Shown here: positions 23,542 to 34,794 of the stretch, piece by piece
Numbering within the stretch: position 1 is the stretch's first letter
Layout: every line of letters starts with the position of its first letter
Assembly: GCA_010093685.1 (NCBI GenBank)
Contig: MU006231.1
Coordinates: forward strand, 62,001-126,000
From: Ophiobolus disseminans
Lineage: Eukaryota; Ascomycota; Dothideomycetes; Pleosporales; Phaeosphaeriaceae
Length of the DNA: 64,000 bases
Direction: 5' to 3'
Translations under genes and position numbers: made by a program
The notes under the pieces: generated by a model
The model's input: the letters and a program-made list of their open reading frames with translations, nothing else
Databases searched by the model: none
Told to the model about the DNA's origin: nothing

Positions 23542-24347
23542 ATGGGTCCCAAGCCAGCATCCAAGAGTATGTTTCCGACGCCTTTCATCGATCGAGGACA
23601 GCATGCGCATCGCGACACGATTGTGCACGAGAAGGCAGAATTCGGTGTCGTGAAGCAACAGCGCATGCGCCTCGATCGATTTCCCACATTTTATGCCGTT
23701 GCTAACACCATCGCAGCTGCCACCAAGACGGGCAAGCAGGCCAATGCCGCTTCTAAAGCAGCCCTCCGCGGCGTAAGCCTCCCCTGATCCTCTTGAGTCG
23801 TGTCAGAATTCATCTCTGACGGGCTGTCGTTCTCGTGTGATGGGCACAATTAACGAGATGACAGTCGTATGCGAACAAGAAGCGAGCCATCAGGAAGAGC
23901 ACCACCTTCCGTCGGTATGTTGAGAGAGAGGTTGTTTTCCGTTTATCGCCTGCTAACGTGTCACAGCCCTAAAACCCTCGAGCTGTCTCGCGCACCCAAG
24001 TACCCCCGCAAGTCGGTTCCTCATGCGCCTCGCATGGACGCCTCGACCGTCCTGATCCACCCTCTCAACACCGAGTCCGCCATGAAGAAGGTGCGGCACA
24101 CACCATTTGATGGCATGATGTAGAGGCTAATCTGGACCAGATTGAGGAGAACAACACCCTCGTCTTCATCGTCGACGTCAAGGCCAACAAGCGCCAGATC
24201 GCTGCCGCGCTCAAGAAGCAGTACGACGTCAACTGCGTCAAGATCAACACCCTCATCCGACCAAACGGCACAAAGAAGGCGTTCGCCCGCCTGACCGCCG
24301 ATGTTGATGCGCTCGACATTGCCGCCACCAAGCTCGCCATCGTTTAA
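23542..24347 (+). CDS. rpl25: 60S ribosomal protein uL23 (L25/L23a)
   Basis: Large-subunit protein at the polypeptide exit tunnel. Five exons: 23542-23566, 23717-23772, 23865-23914, 23967-24090, 24141-24347, giving 153 residues. The product begins MGPKPASK, has a Lys/Ala-rich extension, then TFRRPKTLELSRAPKYPRKS, ENNTLVFIVDVKANKRQIAA and VNCVKINTLIRPNGTKKAF, ending TKLAIV. Exon phases agree at every junction. The gene is divergent from Bmt2, with 205 bases between the starts, so ribosome-linked genes may share a promoter region. Confidence 0.97.
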
Positions 24348-24717
24348 GCGGAAGGTGTGTGTATAGACATGAGCACGATTGGGTCTGGTTATACCCAGCA
24401 ATGGAAAAGCGATGTGTTAAGCATCATGGTGGCGTTCAAGGATACCAAGTCTAGGATGACTCGAATGAATCACATTTCCACATGATGCCATTATAAGGCT
24501 CGCCCTCATCTTGTTTGTTGCTGCGTGACGACGAACAAGATTTCCTTATATAATGGGTGTATATACGAAGTTTTCGCCATTTACATGATGCCCGACAGCC
24601 CATGCTCAATGTCCAAGCGCATCACCAGGTGTTGTACAACTCTTTACGTTCATGATGGTGATATACATTGCCTCCGCGTACCATCTTAGCGTGAGACTGA
24701 CCCTCCATCCAGCGTGT
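24348..24717. other. Convergent intergenic, uL23 and Tim8
   Basis: 3' flanks of two convergent genes; nothing else seen. Confidence 0.5.
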
Positions 24718-25108
24718 CTATTGCCTCAACCTCTCCAACTCCCTCAACACCACCAGATTCGCATCCAGGAAGCGGTCCACGCACTGCCTCATACATGGCT
24801 CCTCGTATTTATCCAGCTTGCCGTTCTTGACGTTGCCCATGGGTATACATTTTCGGAAGCAGGTGTCTGTGAGGGCGTGTATTGCTGTTATGCGAGTTAG
24901 CATAGCTCTTTTCAATGTTGTAATAAGTCGACCCCGGGAATGCGCATTGAAGTCGCAAATAGAGCAGATAGCAATGAGAGCAAGACGTGCATGACTGAAT
25001 CCTCGCCTTCTGACTCTCATTCATAACAAACTGCTGGAGTTCCTGCTTGTCGCGGTCGCTGAGCTTCGAGACGTCCACGTTGGCGAGGCCGCCAGAGAGG
25101 GAGTCCAT
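24718..25108 (-). CDS. tim8: mitochondrial intermembrane-space chaperone Tim8
   Basis: Small Tim protein that, with Tim13, escorts hydrophobic precursors to the inner membrane. Exons 25108-24991 and 24884-24718 give 94 residues. The twin CX3C motif is present (CFRKC and CMRQC), with LDKYEEPCMRQCVDRFLDAN. The N-terminus MDSLSGGLANVDVSKLSDRD leads into the ELQQFVMNESQKARIQ helix. The only junction that keeps frame and gives RIQSSIHALTDTCFRKC uses a GC donor (T|GCACGT) with branch site GCTAAC and acceptor AACAG; intron 106 nt. No GT donor nearby gives the right phase. Confidence 0.9.
24885..24990 (-). other. GC-AG intron in tim8
   Basis: 106-nt intron starting GCACGT and ending CATAACAG on the minus strand. 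It is the second GC donor in the window. Confidence 0.65.
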
Positions 25109-25618
25109 TTTTGCTGTGGGAATGAGGTCGAGCGGATTATTTAGGTAGCAGGAGATGTGAAGGGTGTTGCGGCGTTGCAATGGAGCTGTTGGTACTCGGC
25201 GGTGGAATTTCTTGACGTACTGCATGCGATCGGGGATTTGGAGCGGATGCGCCGATGGGGCGATTAGTCAGCAGAGTTGGCTTGACTTCACTTAGGACGA
25301 CCTCTGGAACAACTTGCTTCCTCATTACACTCGTTTTATTTGTGGCGGGCATCGTGTATTTCGAGTGCATTATTAGTCGAGCTTCATACGTTTCAAAACT
25401 CAGCAGAGATGGTCGCTCTACCCGGAAACGGCTAAATTCTCTATAATCTGGAGGCATCTCAACGCTCCAGGTATCTCCTGATGTGTATTGAGATGACCTC
25501 GGGAGGCATTGAAGTTTAGCAGGTGTCAATGCGTGATGAATTTTGTTTGTTTGCGCGTTCCTCGGTCTTTCCACTCATCAATCCCTCATACCTTTTTCCG
25601 CTTCGCTCCAGAGTTTAC
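25109..25618. other. Intergenic between tim8 and amidase pseudogene
   Basis: About 500 bases; divergent promoter region. A minus frame at 25137-25574 shows no recognisable protein. Confidence 0.45.
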
Positions 25619-27476
25619 ATGCCTTCAATGATGGCTGCACCACCTCAAAACCCGTTCGATGCTCTCTCTGCGACTGCTAGCGATCTCCAAATCCTTTTGC
25701 GCGAAGGCAGACTATCCAGCGTGCAGATCGTCGAGGCGTACACAGTGCAGATTGACAAGTACAATGACAAGCTACGCGCGATGATTTGTATCGCACCAAA
25801 CCTTGTGAAGATAGCGCAAAAGCTTGATAATGAGAGGGGGGAGGGTAAGGTCCGAGGCCTGTTGCATGGTATTCCGGTCATCGTGAAGGTATGGGTGAGG
25901 TCTCAACACCAACATACCTGTCTAATCTTACAGGATGCATGAAAAACTCCACCGTGTCGAAGAATGCGCCTCTGGTGGAAGATGTAAGGCGAGCAGCTCG
26001 GAGAGGAATTAGTCATCTGACAATATTGTAGTTGCTCGAGAAAGGTCTAATTGTCCTCGGCAAAGCGAACCTTATGGTAAGCACGGATGACCACTGCTTT
26101 CAGCCATTCCGTTGAATAGCCAATTTAGGAATTCTGCGGTCTCAAAGGCACGGGTGGATGGTCGGCAGTTGGCGGCATGTGCCAGTCGCCATACATCGCG
26201 GGTGGTTTTAGACCCGGCGAAAAGCGTAAAGGCGAAACGGTATGACCAGTACTCGCATGTGAACTATGCTGACATATAGCAGGCACCAGGTGCCTCTTCC
26301 ACGGGATCTGCAGTCCGTGTTGCAGCTGGTTTCGCACCATTGTCTCTCGGCACCGAGACCTCTGGATCTTTGACTACGCCTGCCAGCAGAGCTGCGCTGT
26401 ACTCTCTCAAGCTGACTCCTGGTGCAGTCAGCATGGAGGGAGTGTGGCAAGTCGCCGCCGCTTTCGACGCCGCTCGTGGCATAGCGAAGTCTGTATTAGA
26501 TCTTGCGTTGCTTGGTGATCTGCTGTTGCAACAACAGAATCCAACGAGACCTTCTCTCTTGAGCGCGATTCAGGATACTGGTGATGGGCTCTCCGTGGGT
26601 TTTGTTGAAATCAACCCGTGGCGTCTCCCGGCACACCTACACGAAATTGTACCGGGTTGTAACGAACAGAGCGTGAGTAAGAGCCAGAGCCTTTTGACAT
26701 ACTCCTCTATTCTCGATGGTCTACTAAAAAGCCTTAGGCTCGAGAATATCACGCCGCCATCAATTGACTTCAAGAAGCTAGAGTACGCGTCGTGCATCTA
26801 GTCCACATCACACCGCCAGAAAAGTACTTTGTCGAAGGTGGAATCGACATCAACGACCTCATGAACGATATTATCCGTAGCCAAGCCCGTGTTGGCTGCG
26901 AATCATGCCTCGGCACCCTCGATGCGTCTGCAGTGAGAACGCTCGATGATATTATTGCGTTCAGTGAAGCTAAAGCGGACAAAGAGCTCGGTGAGGGTAC
27001 ATGTACTATTGCTCACTTAATTCCTTCGCATGACTAACACGGCCCAGTGTACTGCCCAAAACAAGAAGGCCTGTTGAAAGCTTAGTCAACAACTATGAGC
27101 CCTGAAGACATTATCAAGAATCTCGAAATCAGCAAGCAATGGGCCGCCCCAGAAGGCGTAGACAAAGTCATCAAAGGACACAAAGTCGATATCATCGTTG
27201 CCCCGGCCGACAGCTTCTTCGCGGGCGTCGCTGTGGGTGCGCGCAAGTCAACGACGTGAAGCTGATTTCCTCAGGCTAATTCGATATAATCCCCTCTCGG
27301 ATCAGTGCCTCTTGGGTACTTGGAGAGTAGTGGACGGCCGCATGGCCTCCTTGTTATAGCGAGAGCGAATGAGGAGGATACGATTGTTGGGTTTATGAGT
27401 GTGTAGGAGAAAATTATTGGGCCGCGAAAGGTGCCGAATTTGATTCGATATGGTGATAGCAAAAGCTATGAAGGGT
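25619..27476 (+). pseudogene. amidase-signature hydrolase, decayed
   Basis: Homology to fungal amidases runs the whole length: DLQILLREGRLSSVQIVEAY, LHGIPVIVK with the catalytic Lys, LLEKGLIVLGKANLM, GFRPGEKRKGET, then the signature GASSTGSAVRVAAGFAPLSL and GTETSGSLTTPASRAALYSL with the Ser residues, DIIAFSEAKADKEL, APADSFFAGVAVGAR and GRPHGLLVIARANEEDTIVG. It is broken in several places. After GIPVIVK a segment is missing and the frame changes. LLKA is followed by TAG where the family has Gln. A segment after AVGARKS is lost with frameshift. MSV is followed by TAG where Trp is usual. CAG to TAG and TGG to TAG are the changes expected from RIP-type cytosine mutation, though no partner repeat is visible here. 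Confidence 0.85.
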
Positions 27477-28966
27477 AGGTTCACGGCTGTTTCTAACCCG
27501 TCATTACGTCGGGAACGTACCTAGTCTAAGTCTTCTAGATAATGGGCGTCACTGACACTTCTACCTAGGTACTTCTGCGCCGGAAACGCACAATATCTCT
27601 CGTAGGACGAAGTCATCTCTCTGCACCGCTCCGCATCGAAATCGTGCAACTGAAGCCTCATATATTCAACGATGTTCACGTGCGCCCAGCATGCCCGACT
27701 TATTTTCACGGTACCAAGGAATCCAACAACCTGCCACTTTACACAACCTGAAGTCAAAAGCCTCTCCTCCTCCGCGCTAAAGATTGCAGTGTAAACGGGC
27801 CAAATCACAGACTGGCTGGCGCATGTCAGATCACTTACCGGTAAGCTGGGACTGAATGCTTATCCCCGGCGCTGTAGGTTGTAGTGTAGTCCAATCGAAA
27901 GCACCGCTTTCTGTTGGTCCTTCTTCTCCTCGGCGCTAACAATTGCAGTACGGCCTCGAAGAATTAGCTTTGGGAGCTGAAAAGCCTTTTCACTCACCGG
28001 AATTCCGAAGCGTGGACAACCCTCCCACGCTAGAGATTGCAGTAGAGGCGGGTGCTCGCGACAAATTTGTGAGAAGGCAAAAGTACTCGTGTCGCTTGTT
28101 GCTTGTAGTAAGCTCCTCTGCTCTTCCGCGCTAAAGGTTGCAGTGCAATCGCTATAGGGCTGAAACGCTTACCCACATAGATACTTCCAAACTTTTTGGT
28201 TTACATCTCTACGCTAAAAACTGCAGTGTAAAGCGCGACGGCAGTAGTGGCGCCGCGCATCTCGGCTATTACATCAGCTCCTTTACTGTTTGCTTTCTAC
28301 GCTAAGAGTTGGACTGGACGTTGGCAGAGCTGACAGAAAGACCTGCTCATGATGGAGCTAAGTACCTTGCGGCTGAATTTCGTCAAAACCTCCAGTTTGA
28401 AGCAGTGCGCAATTTACCTCTGTACTAACTGGTCGGGCGTTATTCGGTGTATCCGCACTCCGCACGCTGGCTGATTTGCGATCTTCTTAGACCCAAGGCC
28501 GCGTGTTATTTCAAAACGAGGAGTTGCAAAGCTCCGGGCATCATTGATTCAAGATGCACTAGGATGGATCTGTTTCCTGTCCTTAGTGCCAAATACCTAG
28601 GTACCACAATGTTTCAACAAACGCTTTCACTGGGTTGTCAGATGAATCATGCTCATAACCCAGGTTTCGTCCACATGGCATCGTCATACATAACGAGAGA
28701 TGGACAGGAATCGCGAGTAGGACAGTCGAGAAAGATAGGACATGAAGAGCAAGGTTACCGATGTGGAAGCACATTTCGCCTCGGATCTCATTCAATGGCA
28801 AGAAGTGTATACTATTCGCCACATTTCGCCCGCCAGTCAGAATCTCGGAACCCCCCTCCACAACGCCTGATCCATAAGCCTGAATATCTTCACAGGATTT
28901 TCAATGCCCAAATCCAATGCCTCCCATTTTGATGCAGAACCCAAACCTAGAAGTACCCCCGCCCCC
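27477..28966. other. Gene-free stretch holding a diverged repeat
   Basis: No intact gene. It contains the repeat array at 27775-28320. The longest frames (27521-27808 minus, 28447-28932 plus) have no recognisable product. Confidence 0.5.
27775..28320. repeat. diverged tandem repeat, 7 copies of a CGCTAAAGATTGCAGT core
   Basis: The core CGCTAA-x-ATTGCAGT recurs at 27775, 27870, 27934, 28028, 28129, 28212 and 28300, 64-101 bases apart, with decreasing similarity at the ends. Most copies are preceded by a pyrimidine run (TCCTCCTCCG, CTTCTCCTCGG, CTCTTCCG). A second shared block (GGGACTGAATGCTTATCC / GGGCTGAAACGCTTACCC) lies between cores. On the minus strand the cores read as related peptides (YTAIFSAEEERLL, RTAIVSAEEKKDQQ, CTATFSAEEQRSLL), but the spacings are mostly not multiples of three. 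On the plus strand the core looks like a branch site plus 3' splice site (GCTAAC..TTGCAG). Confidence 0.7.
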
Positions 28967-29630
28967 CTAGACTTCCTCCTGGACCGCAGTTCCGAACGCG
29001 TCGAAGGCCAGGTCATCGTCGTCCTCGACTGGCTCCTTCTCCACGCGCTTCGCCATGGGAACGTACTCCTCTTCGACGCCGCTGTCCTCGGAAGAGTTGG
29101 CGGACTCGGCATACGAGCGCTTGGGTGTCGACAACTTGCGCTTGAAGCGAGTGGTGGTAGGTGTCTCAACCTCCTCTTCCTGCAAACTCTGTGGGCTATC
29201 CTCGTCGTCGCTCTCGGGGGCCTTCTTCTTGGCGGCTCCGGCCTTGGCGCGACCGGCGGGCTTCTTCGGCGGGGCCTTGGTAGGGGTTGGGGTTGCACTG
29301 GCGCCGCCGTTGGCGAGGGGCTTGCCGTGGCTCCTGATGTTGTTGAGACGGTGGGAGACGGCCTTGGGGGTACAGTCTTTGAAATGGCGAGGTTAGCAAT
29401 GCGTTCTGAAGACGACTGGTGGGGACAGGAAATGGGGGAGGCGGCTGTGCCACTCACTTTCTCCTATCTCTTTGGCGAGGTAGTCGAGAAGCGGGCCGCT
29501 CGACTTGATGTCAAGGAACTTGAAGATACCCTTCAGGATCTGGAACTTGGGATTAGTGGATGCGGCGGTGCGTGGAAGAGCGGTGCAGGAGACATACGAT
29601 TTGGTCCTTCTCGGCGTTCCAGTTGACCAT
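28967..29630 (-). CDS. small fungal nuclear-type protein, function unknown
   Basis: Three exons, 29630-29598, 29545-29458 and 29376-28967, give 176 residues. The N-terminal about 60 residues form a small helical domain (FQILKGIFKFLDIKSSGPLL, then CTPKAVSHRLNNIRSHG) of a kind seen in many uncharacterised fungal proteins. The rest is low-complexity: Ala/Pro/Lys-rich (GRAKAGAAKKKAPESDDED), then acidic and Ser-rich, ending FDAFGTAVQEEV. Basic and acidic patches suggest a nuclear protein; this is inference. The start MVNWNAEKDQI follows a typical context, but an earlier coding exon cannot be excluded. Confidence 0.75.
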
Positions 29631-30545
29631 GATGGCGGTTGGAGATGTCGTGGATGCTGCAGAAATATTCAGCACGTGGGCAGCTGATTGACACCTTGTA
29701 CGAAGCTTACGTTGTTGACTGTAGGAGTAAGACGGGTAGTCGAAGGTCTGGAAGCGGAGTGGTCTAAATGAGGGTGCCGATGGGGCGAAGATGGGGTGTG
29801 ATGGGAGTGTGGAGGAAAAGAGAGGAAGGTTTGAGGGTGGAGAAATCTCTTATGTGCGGGGCTGGCAGCAGAGCGGGAGCGGGTTGGTGAGAATGAGAGA
29901 CTGGGGCGCCGCTGGACTTTTAAATGACGCAACTTTGACGCTAGGTGATTAAACATTGTGTGCCACCAGAGGTGAAAGTGAGGAGGTCGCGCATTTGCTT
30001 TTGAGGGTGGACTCAGCATATGGGAGACCAAGTTGTCGACCCGAGGATGCATATTTTGGCAAGGGGCGGGTGGATATAGTGAGCTCATCCCAAAGTGAGC
30101 TACAGCCCGGGGTGAAACGGTTTTATGTCGTTAATCTTACATTTTTGCTAGTTGTCAAACATTGCGACCACCAGTGACGGCCCAGTCAGGTCCTTGCTGC
30201 TCCCGTTGCTCACTATCAGCGCTGTGCTTGAACTTGCACCTTTCTACCTTGACCAGCTATAGAAATAAACACAATTACATACATCAGAGTAAGTATAAAG
30301 ACTAATTGCTTGAACTTTCTTCCTTGATCATCATTTCTCATGCCCTTTTTCCGAGCGGGAGATTGCATTATCGGCGGTTCACCACTTTAGTGTTCAGTCA
30401 AGTAGTCGTGGATAATATGAGTTTCGCAACAGAAATGAATTCCTAACGTTCATCCTTCTCAGAAATATATCCTTCACCGTCCTTTTTCTACGGACCGCCT
30501 CACAATACTCTACATATGGCGGTATCTCGTGTCCGGAAAGGACGC
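29631..30545. other. Intergenic
   Basis: About 900 bases with no gene seen. The left part is the upstream region of the small nuclear-type gene; the right part is the 3' flank of the next minus-strand gene. Confidence 0.5.
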
Positions 30546-31325
30546 CTAATACTCCAATCCTGCCCTCTTCTCCTCATGCCACACCATCCATAGAGCACGA
30601 ATACCGATGATCCCCAGCTCTTTGGGTATTGGGCACAACCGGTTTTCCAAATCCAGTCTGTCGCGCCGCGCTTGATTCATGTATAGCCAGCAATCTAGCA
30701 CACCCGCCTCGCGGACGAAGTACTTCGCCCACCGGAGTTCGTAGCCCATGACTTCCTCGCGACGCCATGGAGTACGTGTACCCGTCCCGGCTAGAGTACC
30801 CTTCGGGTTTTGCTTCTCTTCGCTCTTGAGTGCGTCGTAGACGATGAAGCATATTTCGAAGACGGTAATGCTATCGTTGGCTCGGAGGAGCCAAAGGCGA
30901 CGCAGGCGGTGTAGGACATTTTGGTACGCGAGTTGGATCTCTAAACCGCAGGGCGGGAGAGTTTTGCTGAAGAGCGATGGCATGGGGGTGGGAAGTATGG
31001 CGGAGGAATCGGAAATAATTGCTGCATTGCTGATGTTGAATAGCCTGGAGAGATTAGCTCAAAGGATGCTGTACAAGTCCGAAATACGTTACCAGTCATA
31101 GTTGTCGCGCGAGTCATTGAAGGCTTCTAACAGGCGTGATCCAGTGATTGTGTCGTTCGTTGTATCTGTGTCGTTCGTTGTGTCTGTGCGGCCCAATAGG
31201 GACAAGGGCCAGACTTTTATTAATGCCAACATGCCGAGTGATGGTTTTGATAGTGATATTGTCAAGGTGAATGCCGAGAGGCTGATCTGGTTCGTGGAGA
31301 AGTTTACTGGTGTGACAGGGGCCAT
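30546..31325 (-). CDS. hypothetical protein
   Basis: Exons 31325-31093 and 31044-30546 give 243 residues. The intron (31045-31092; GTAACG donor, GAGCTAATC branch site, CTCCAG acceptor) joins DNYDW to LFNISNAAIISDSSAILPTP in phase. The product starts MAPVTPVNFSTNQISLSAFT, has a short DTTNDTDTTNDT repeat, a region LQ-x-RLRRLWLLRANDSITVFE and ends WMVWHEEKRAGLEY. No clear transmembrane helix or known motif. I do not recognise the family. Start could also be further upstream (frame open to about 31367). Confidence 0.65.
31149..31187 (+). repeat. short tandem repeat, 18-bp unit x2
   Basis: GTGTCGTTCGTTGTATCT is followed directly by the same unit with one base changed (TGTGTCT). It lies inside the coding exon and gives the DTTNDT duplication of the hypothetical protein. 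Confidence 0.7.
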
Positions 31326-31681
31326 GGGCGGCAACGGTGTGTCGTTTGCTCTTGCTTGAGCGCACAAACAGGCAACGCAACGCGTGACGAGCGCAGAAAG
31401 AACGAACAGAGGGAAAATCGATATTTGCTTTCAATGCACCCAACACGTGTTGCGCAGCGGACTCGGCTCGCACTATTCCCAGGAGTCTTGCAATTCCACT
31501 TATCGGTTCAGACTGCCGAGCCTGAAGTATCGTTGTCCATCATTGCGCAATCTGGAATGCAGTTATTGGTGCTCAAGAAGACAACCAACACAGCCGAACT
31601 TTTGCAACGGCCGCTTGGTGGATAGCAGAATGAGCAGGTACCACATGCCAGCACAACATATGGCCCAAGTCGATGCAACGA
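31326..31681. other. Intergenic between hypothetical gene and bZIP gene
   Basis: Upstream of one minus-strand gene and 3' flank of the next. Nothing else seen. Confidence 0.45.
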
Positions 31682-32549
31682 CTATCCTTCATCCATGATC
31701 TGGAGCACAGTAGAATTCTTGATGTTGCATACCTCACCACCAATGCAGCCAAGCGCCGCACGAGCCGAGTCAATGTCTCCGTCTCCTCGCATCTCAACGA
31801 TGATGGTAGCAGCTGCTTCGCAGGAGATCTCAAGGTCATGGCGTGAAGGTCGAAAGTCGGTCGTAGTTATTGGAGGGCAGAAGCAGTCGGCAGTATTGGG
31901 ACATTCTGGCTCTTCCGGATGAGCGGTGGCGATAATTTGGAGGTTCTCATCAGCATCGCCATGACAAATCGCAACATCAGGACACGGTTCGTCGACTTGA
32001 ACATTTGTTTCGCGGTGATTATACAGATGATCTGCTTGTCGTATAGGGTTGGCAGGCGGTAAGTCCGGTGTGAGATGCTGGATGGTGTTCTCGTCGAACT
32101 TTTGACATTCGACGACCTGATTTCGACAACAAGCCTGCCCCGCCTCCACGTTTGGAAATGATAACTCTCTAGGCGATGGGTCATGGAGTCGTTTTGGTAT
32201 TGTCGCGACATGCATTGGAGTATTGTTTGAACCTTGAAAATTGCCATAGGTCCGCAGATATTCGCTCATCTCGCCTTCTGTCACACCGTGACGCATAAGC
32301 AGACTTCGCAATCCTGCGTTCTCATGTGCGACTCTTCGCGCAGCGCGTTGCATCTCTACCGTGGCCGTGACACCCTTCTCTTCAAATTCTTGGATACGTT
32401 TCTGGAGGTCTTCAACGAGCTCCTTTCGGCGATTGCGGGATCGCCGTTGGTTCTCCCGGATGCGCGTTGCGGCCGGGGTATCGTTGCCCTGCGAACATTA
32501 GCGACAAACTTTACCATTGATGGCGCATCTGCTGGACCTTTTTTAACAT
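31682..32549 (-). CDS. bZIP transcription factor
   Basis: The frame has a basic region RIRENQRRSRNRRKELVEDL (N-x7-R form) followed by a heptad-like helix QKRIQEFEEKG, then ATVEMQRAARRVAHENAGLR and SLLMRHGVTEGEMSEYLRTY, the arrangement of a common family of small fungal bZIP proteins. The C-terminal half has several Cys (ACCRNQVVEC, CPNTADCFCPP), which could make it redox- or metal-sensitive; that is inference. The frame ends DEG at 31682. The 5' end is uncertain. Best fit is ATG at 32549 (MLKK) with a 49-nt intron (GTCCAG..GCTAATGTTCGCAG, about 32486-32534) leading into GNDTPAATRIREN. Confidence 0.75.
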
Positions 32550-32955
32550 GTTTGGGCACCTGGTAGACTGATGAGGAAGGGTTCAAGCGAGGCTGAAGTG
32601 ATGGTTGGAGGAGATAACGGATTTAGGGCATGCTGAGTCAGCAAGCAGGTTCTTTCGTGCCTTTCGTTCTCGGACACGGAGAGTCGAGTGAACTAAATAC
32701 ATCTATGGAACAACTGAAGTATTAGTCACTGTTGTTATTTAGGAACCTTCTTTTCCCTGCAGGCGCACCGAATCGCTCACATGAACCAGGCCATCTTTCC
32801 CGCTTCGTAGCATCACCAGTGGACGGATGCTTTGCAAGTTCGGTTCTACATTTTGATGCATTCTGTATTAAGATCTAACAGGATATTATGAGGAGCTCCT
32901 TCATGTGCAGAAATCATCTCGGCGGACGCAGGTTCTTCATGCTCCTGTACTCTTT
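32550..32955. other. Intergenic
   Basis: bZIP upstream region and 3' flank of the MFS gene. No gene seen. Confidence 0.45.
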
Positions 32956-34379
32956 CTACGCCACAGGATTCCGAGACTGGCGGTTCTTCACTCTTCGTAG
33001 CTGGAACATGAAGCCACTTGCAACGATATATGCAAGTCCGGCGAAAATCTGGACATACAGATATCGACCGGATGAAGTAGATCTTCGGAGTTTTAGTGCG
33101 ATGCCTTCGGAAACTGCACTCAATTGTCAACCACAAACACTCATAGAGGAAGAAGGAACAAACCTATTGCTGGTACTATGACCGATGCCCAGGAGAGGGA
33201 TAAGAGTGATTGCAAGTCCTTCAATCCAGCAACCTCAATACAAAGCGGACCGATAGTCTGGAAGCGTCAGTACTCTCGGCCCTCGATCTACCCGCTTTCT
33301 TGTGCCACTCACCATCCAGAAGACTCCGACAATAGCTCCACAGAGCATCGCGAAGAACACGGTGAGTCCGTACGAGGTCGCTGGCAGCCAGAATGCGAAA
33401 CAAGAAAGGCCACACAACAGCGTTAAAACACCTGCAGTGTCAATCCGACTCCAGCGATCGCTTACTACGCCGATAATTGGTCTCCCTATTGCTGTGCCTA
33501 CGTTCAGAAGGCCGATGATGTCCGTAGCCTGCGTACGAGACAAGCCGATGGAGAGTGCAAAGTCCGTCAATGAGAAAAGCAGAACGACGTATCCCAGCAT
33601 GCTGATGAAGGCCCAAGCCAGGAGTAGTAATACTTCGTATCGCCTAAGAAGCTTGGTATCAAAGCCTAGCTGTGTCGGCTGGATGGCTTTGTTTCGGTCT
33701 CGTATCACCACTATCGCCACGAAATTGGCAACGAGGGCGATCAGCCCGGTAATGCGCAGTGCCCATTGTATGTTCCATCGCTGAATGATGGCTTCCGTTC
33801 CCCATGTGAACGCAGCGCCGCCTACTCCAGATCCTGCAGCGCTTATACCGTTGGCCAAGCTGCGTCGTCTGACGAACCATTGTGACAGGATTGGTAGTGC
33901 GGGGATGTAGAGGAATCCAATCCCACAACCGATGATAACACCCTGCGTAAGATGGAGCTGCCATATCCGTGTTGCGAATGAAGCTGTAATGAAGCCCCCG
34001 AATTGAAGAACTAAGCCGATGGACATGATTATATGGATTCCGAATTTGCGCGTCAGGGTCGTGACAACAGGAGCGACGAGCATGGCTATGGCAAAGTTGA
34101 AGCCGCCGACGAATGCGTAGTCCCAAGCCGATGCTTCGGGAAAGTTGTTGTCGGCTAGATAGTGCGATAAATAGATGCCATAGGACTATAGCAAGAATCA
34201 GCTACTACCGAGGTACCTTGCGCGAGTGTCGGGGAAACATCCTGACATACTGATACTGCACCCCATGTATGGCAATTGATAGTGAAGCATGCAGCAACAC
34301 AGACCCATCCGTAGCCCCCATCTGGTGGAGCAACTTCTATGGCAGCGTCTTGAGTGTTCGAGTTGTGTAATTCGTGCAT
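32956..34379 (-). CDS. MFS transporter, monocarboxylate-carrier type
   Basis: Four exons, 34379-34251, 34185-33313, 33257-33164, 33113-32956, give 417 residues, typical for fungal monocarboxylate-porter-like MFS proteins. The family N-terminal motif is APPDGGYGWVCVAACF, followed by SSYGIYLSHYL. Membrane helices are evident, for example MSIGLVLQFGGFITASFATR, RRSLANGISAAGSGVGGAAF (MFS loop motif) and TIGPLCIEVAGL. The last two exons were placed by phase (donors GTGAGT and GTTTGT) and supply EGIALKLRRSTSSGRYLYVQ and the final helix. The substrate cannot be assigned; many relatives are not true monocarboxylate carriers. Confidence 0.9.
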
Positions 34380-34794
34380 TTCGCGGGTTGTTGTAGATGC
34401 TTAGTTAGGAAAAAGAGGCGCCATCTTCATCGTGTTGTTTGTTTATTGATGCTTCAACATGGACTTCACGATGTGCTTGATGTATTTGTTGTAAGTTTTG
34501 CCACTTTTGTTAGTGGTTTGTCACTGCTGCAGGAGAGACCCTGAAAAAGCTCGGTTCAGCATAGGGCTAGCCGATATTGGTTAGCGCGAGAGACCGGATG
34601 AATGTGACGTCGGGAACTTGCCATGGTAGGTACACCTAGCTTCCATGGTTTTAAAGATGTACGAATCGAGGGGAGAGTACTTGCGCAGCTTCGCAGAGTG
34701 GTAGGAATGTGCTGCGGGTTGCCAAATGAGAATTTTAGACTCTTTCAAGGTAGTATTCCAATGTACTACGACAACATGTCCTTTCGTCAACTGT
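34380..34794. other. Intergenic between MFS and arsH
   Basis: MFS promoter region and arsH 3' flank; nothing else seen. Confidence 0.5.

Noticed and set aside
28837..29457. 206-codon minus-strand frame rich in Pro and Arg
   Set aside because: Out-of-frame shadow of the same gene; the real frame gives the acidic C-terminus.
28904..29626. 240-codon plus-strand frame
   Set aside because: Antisense to the spliced small nuclear-type gene, whose exon phases and domain fit better.
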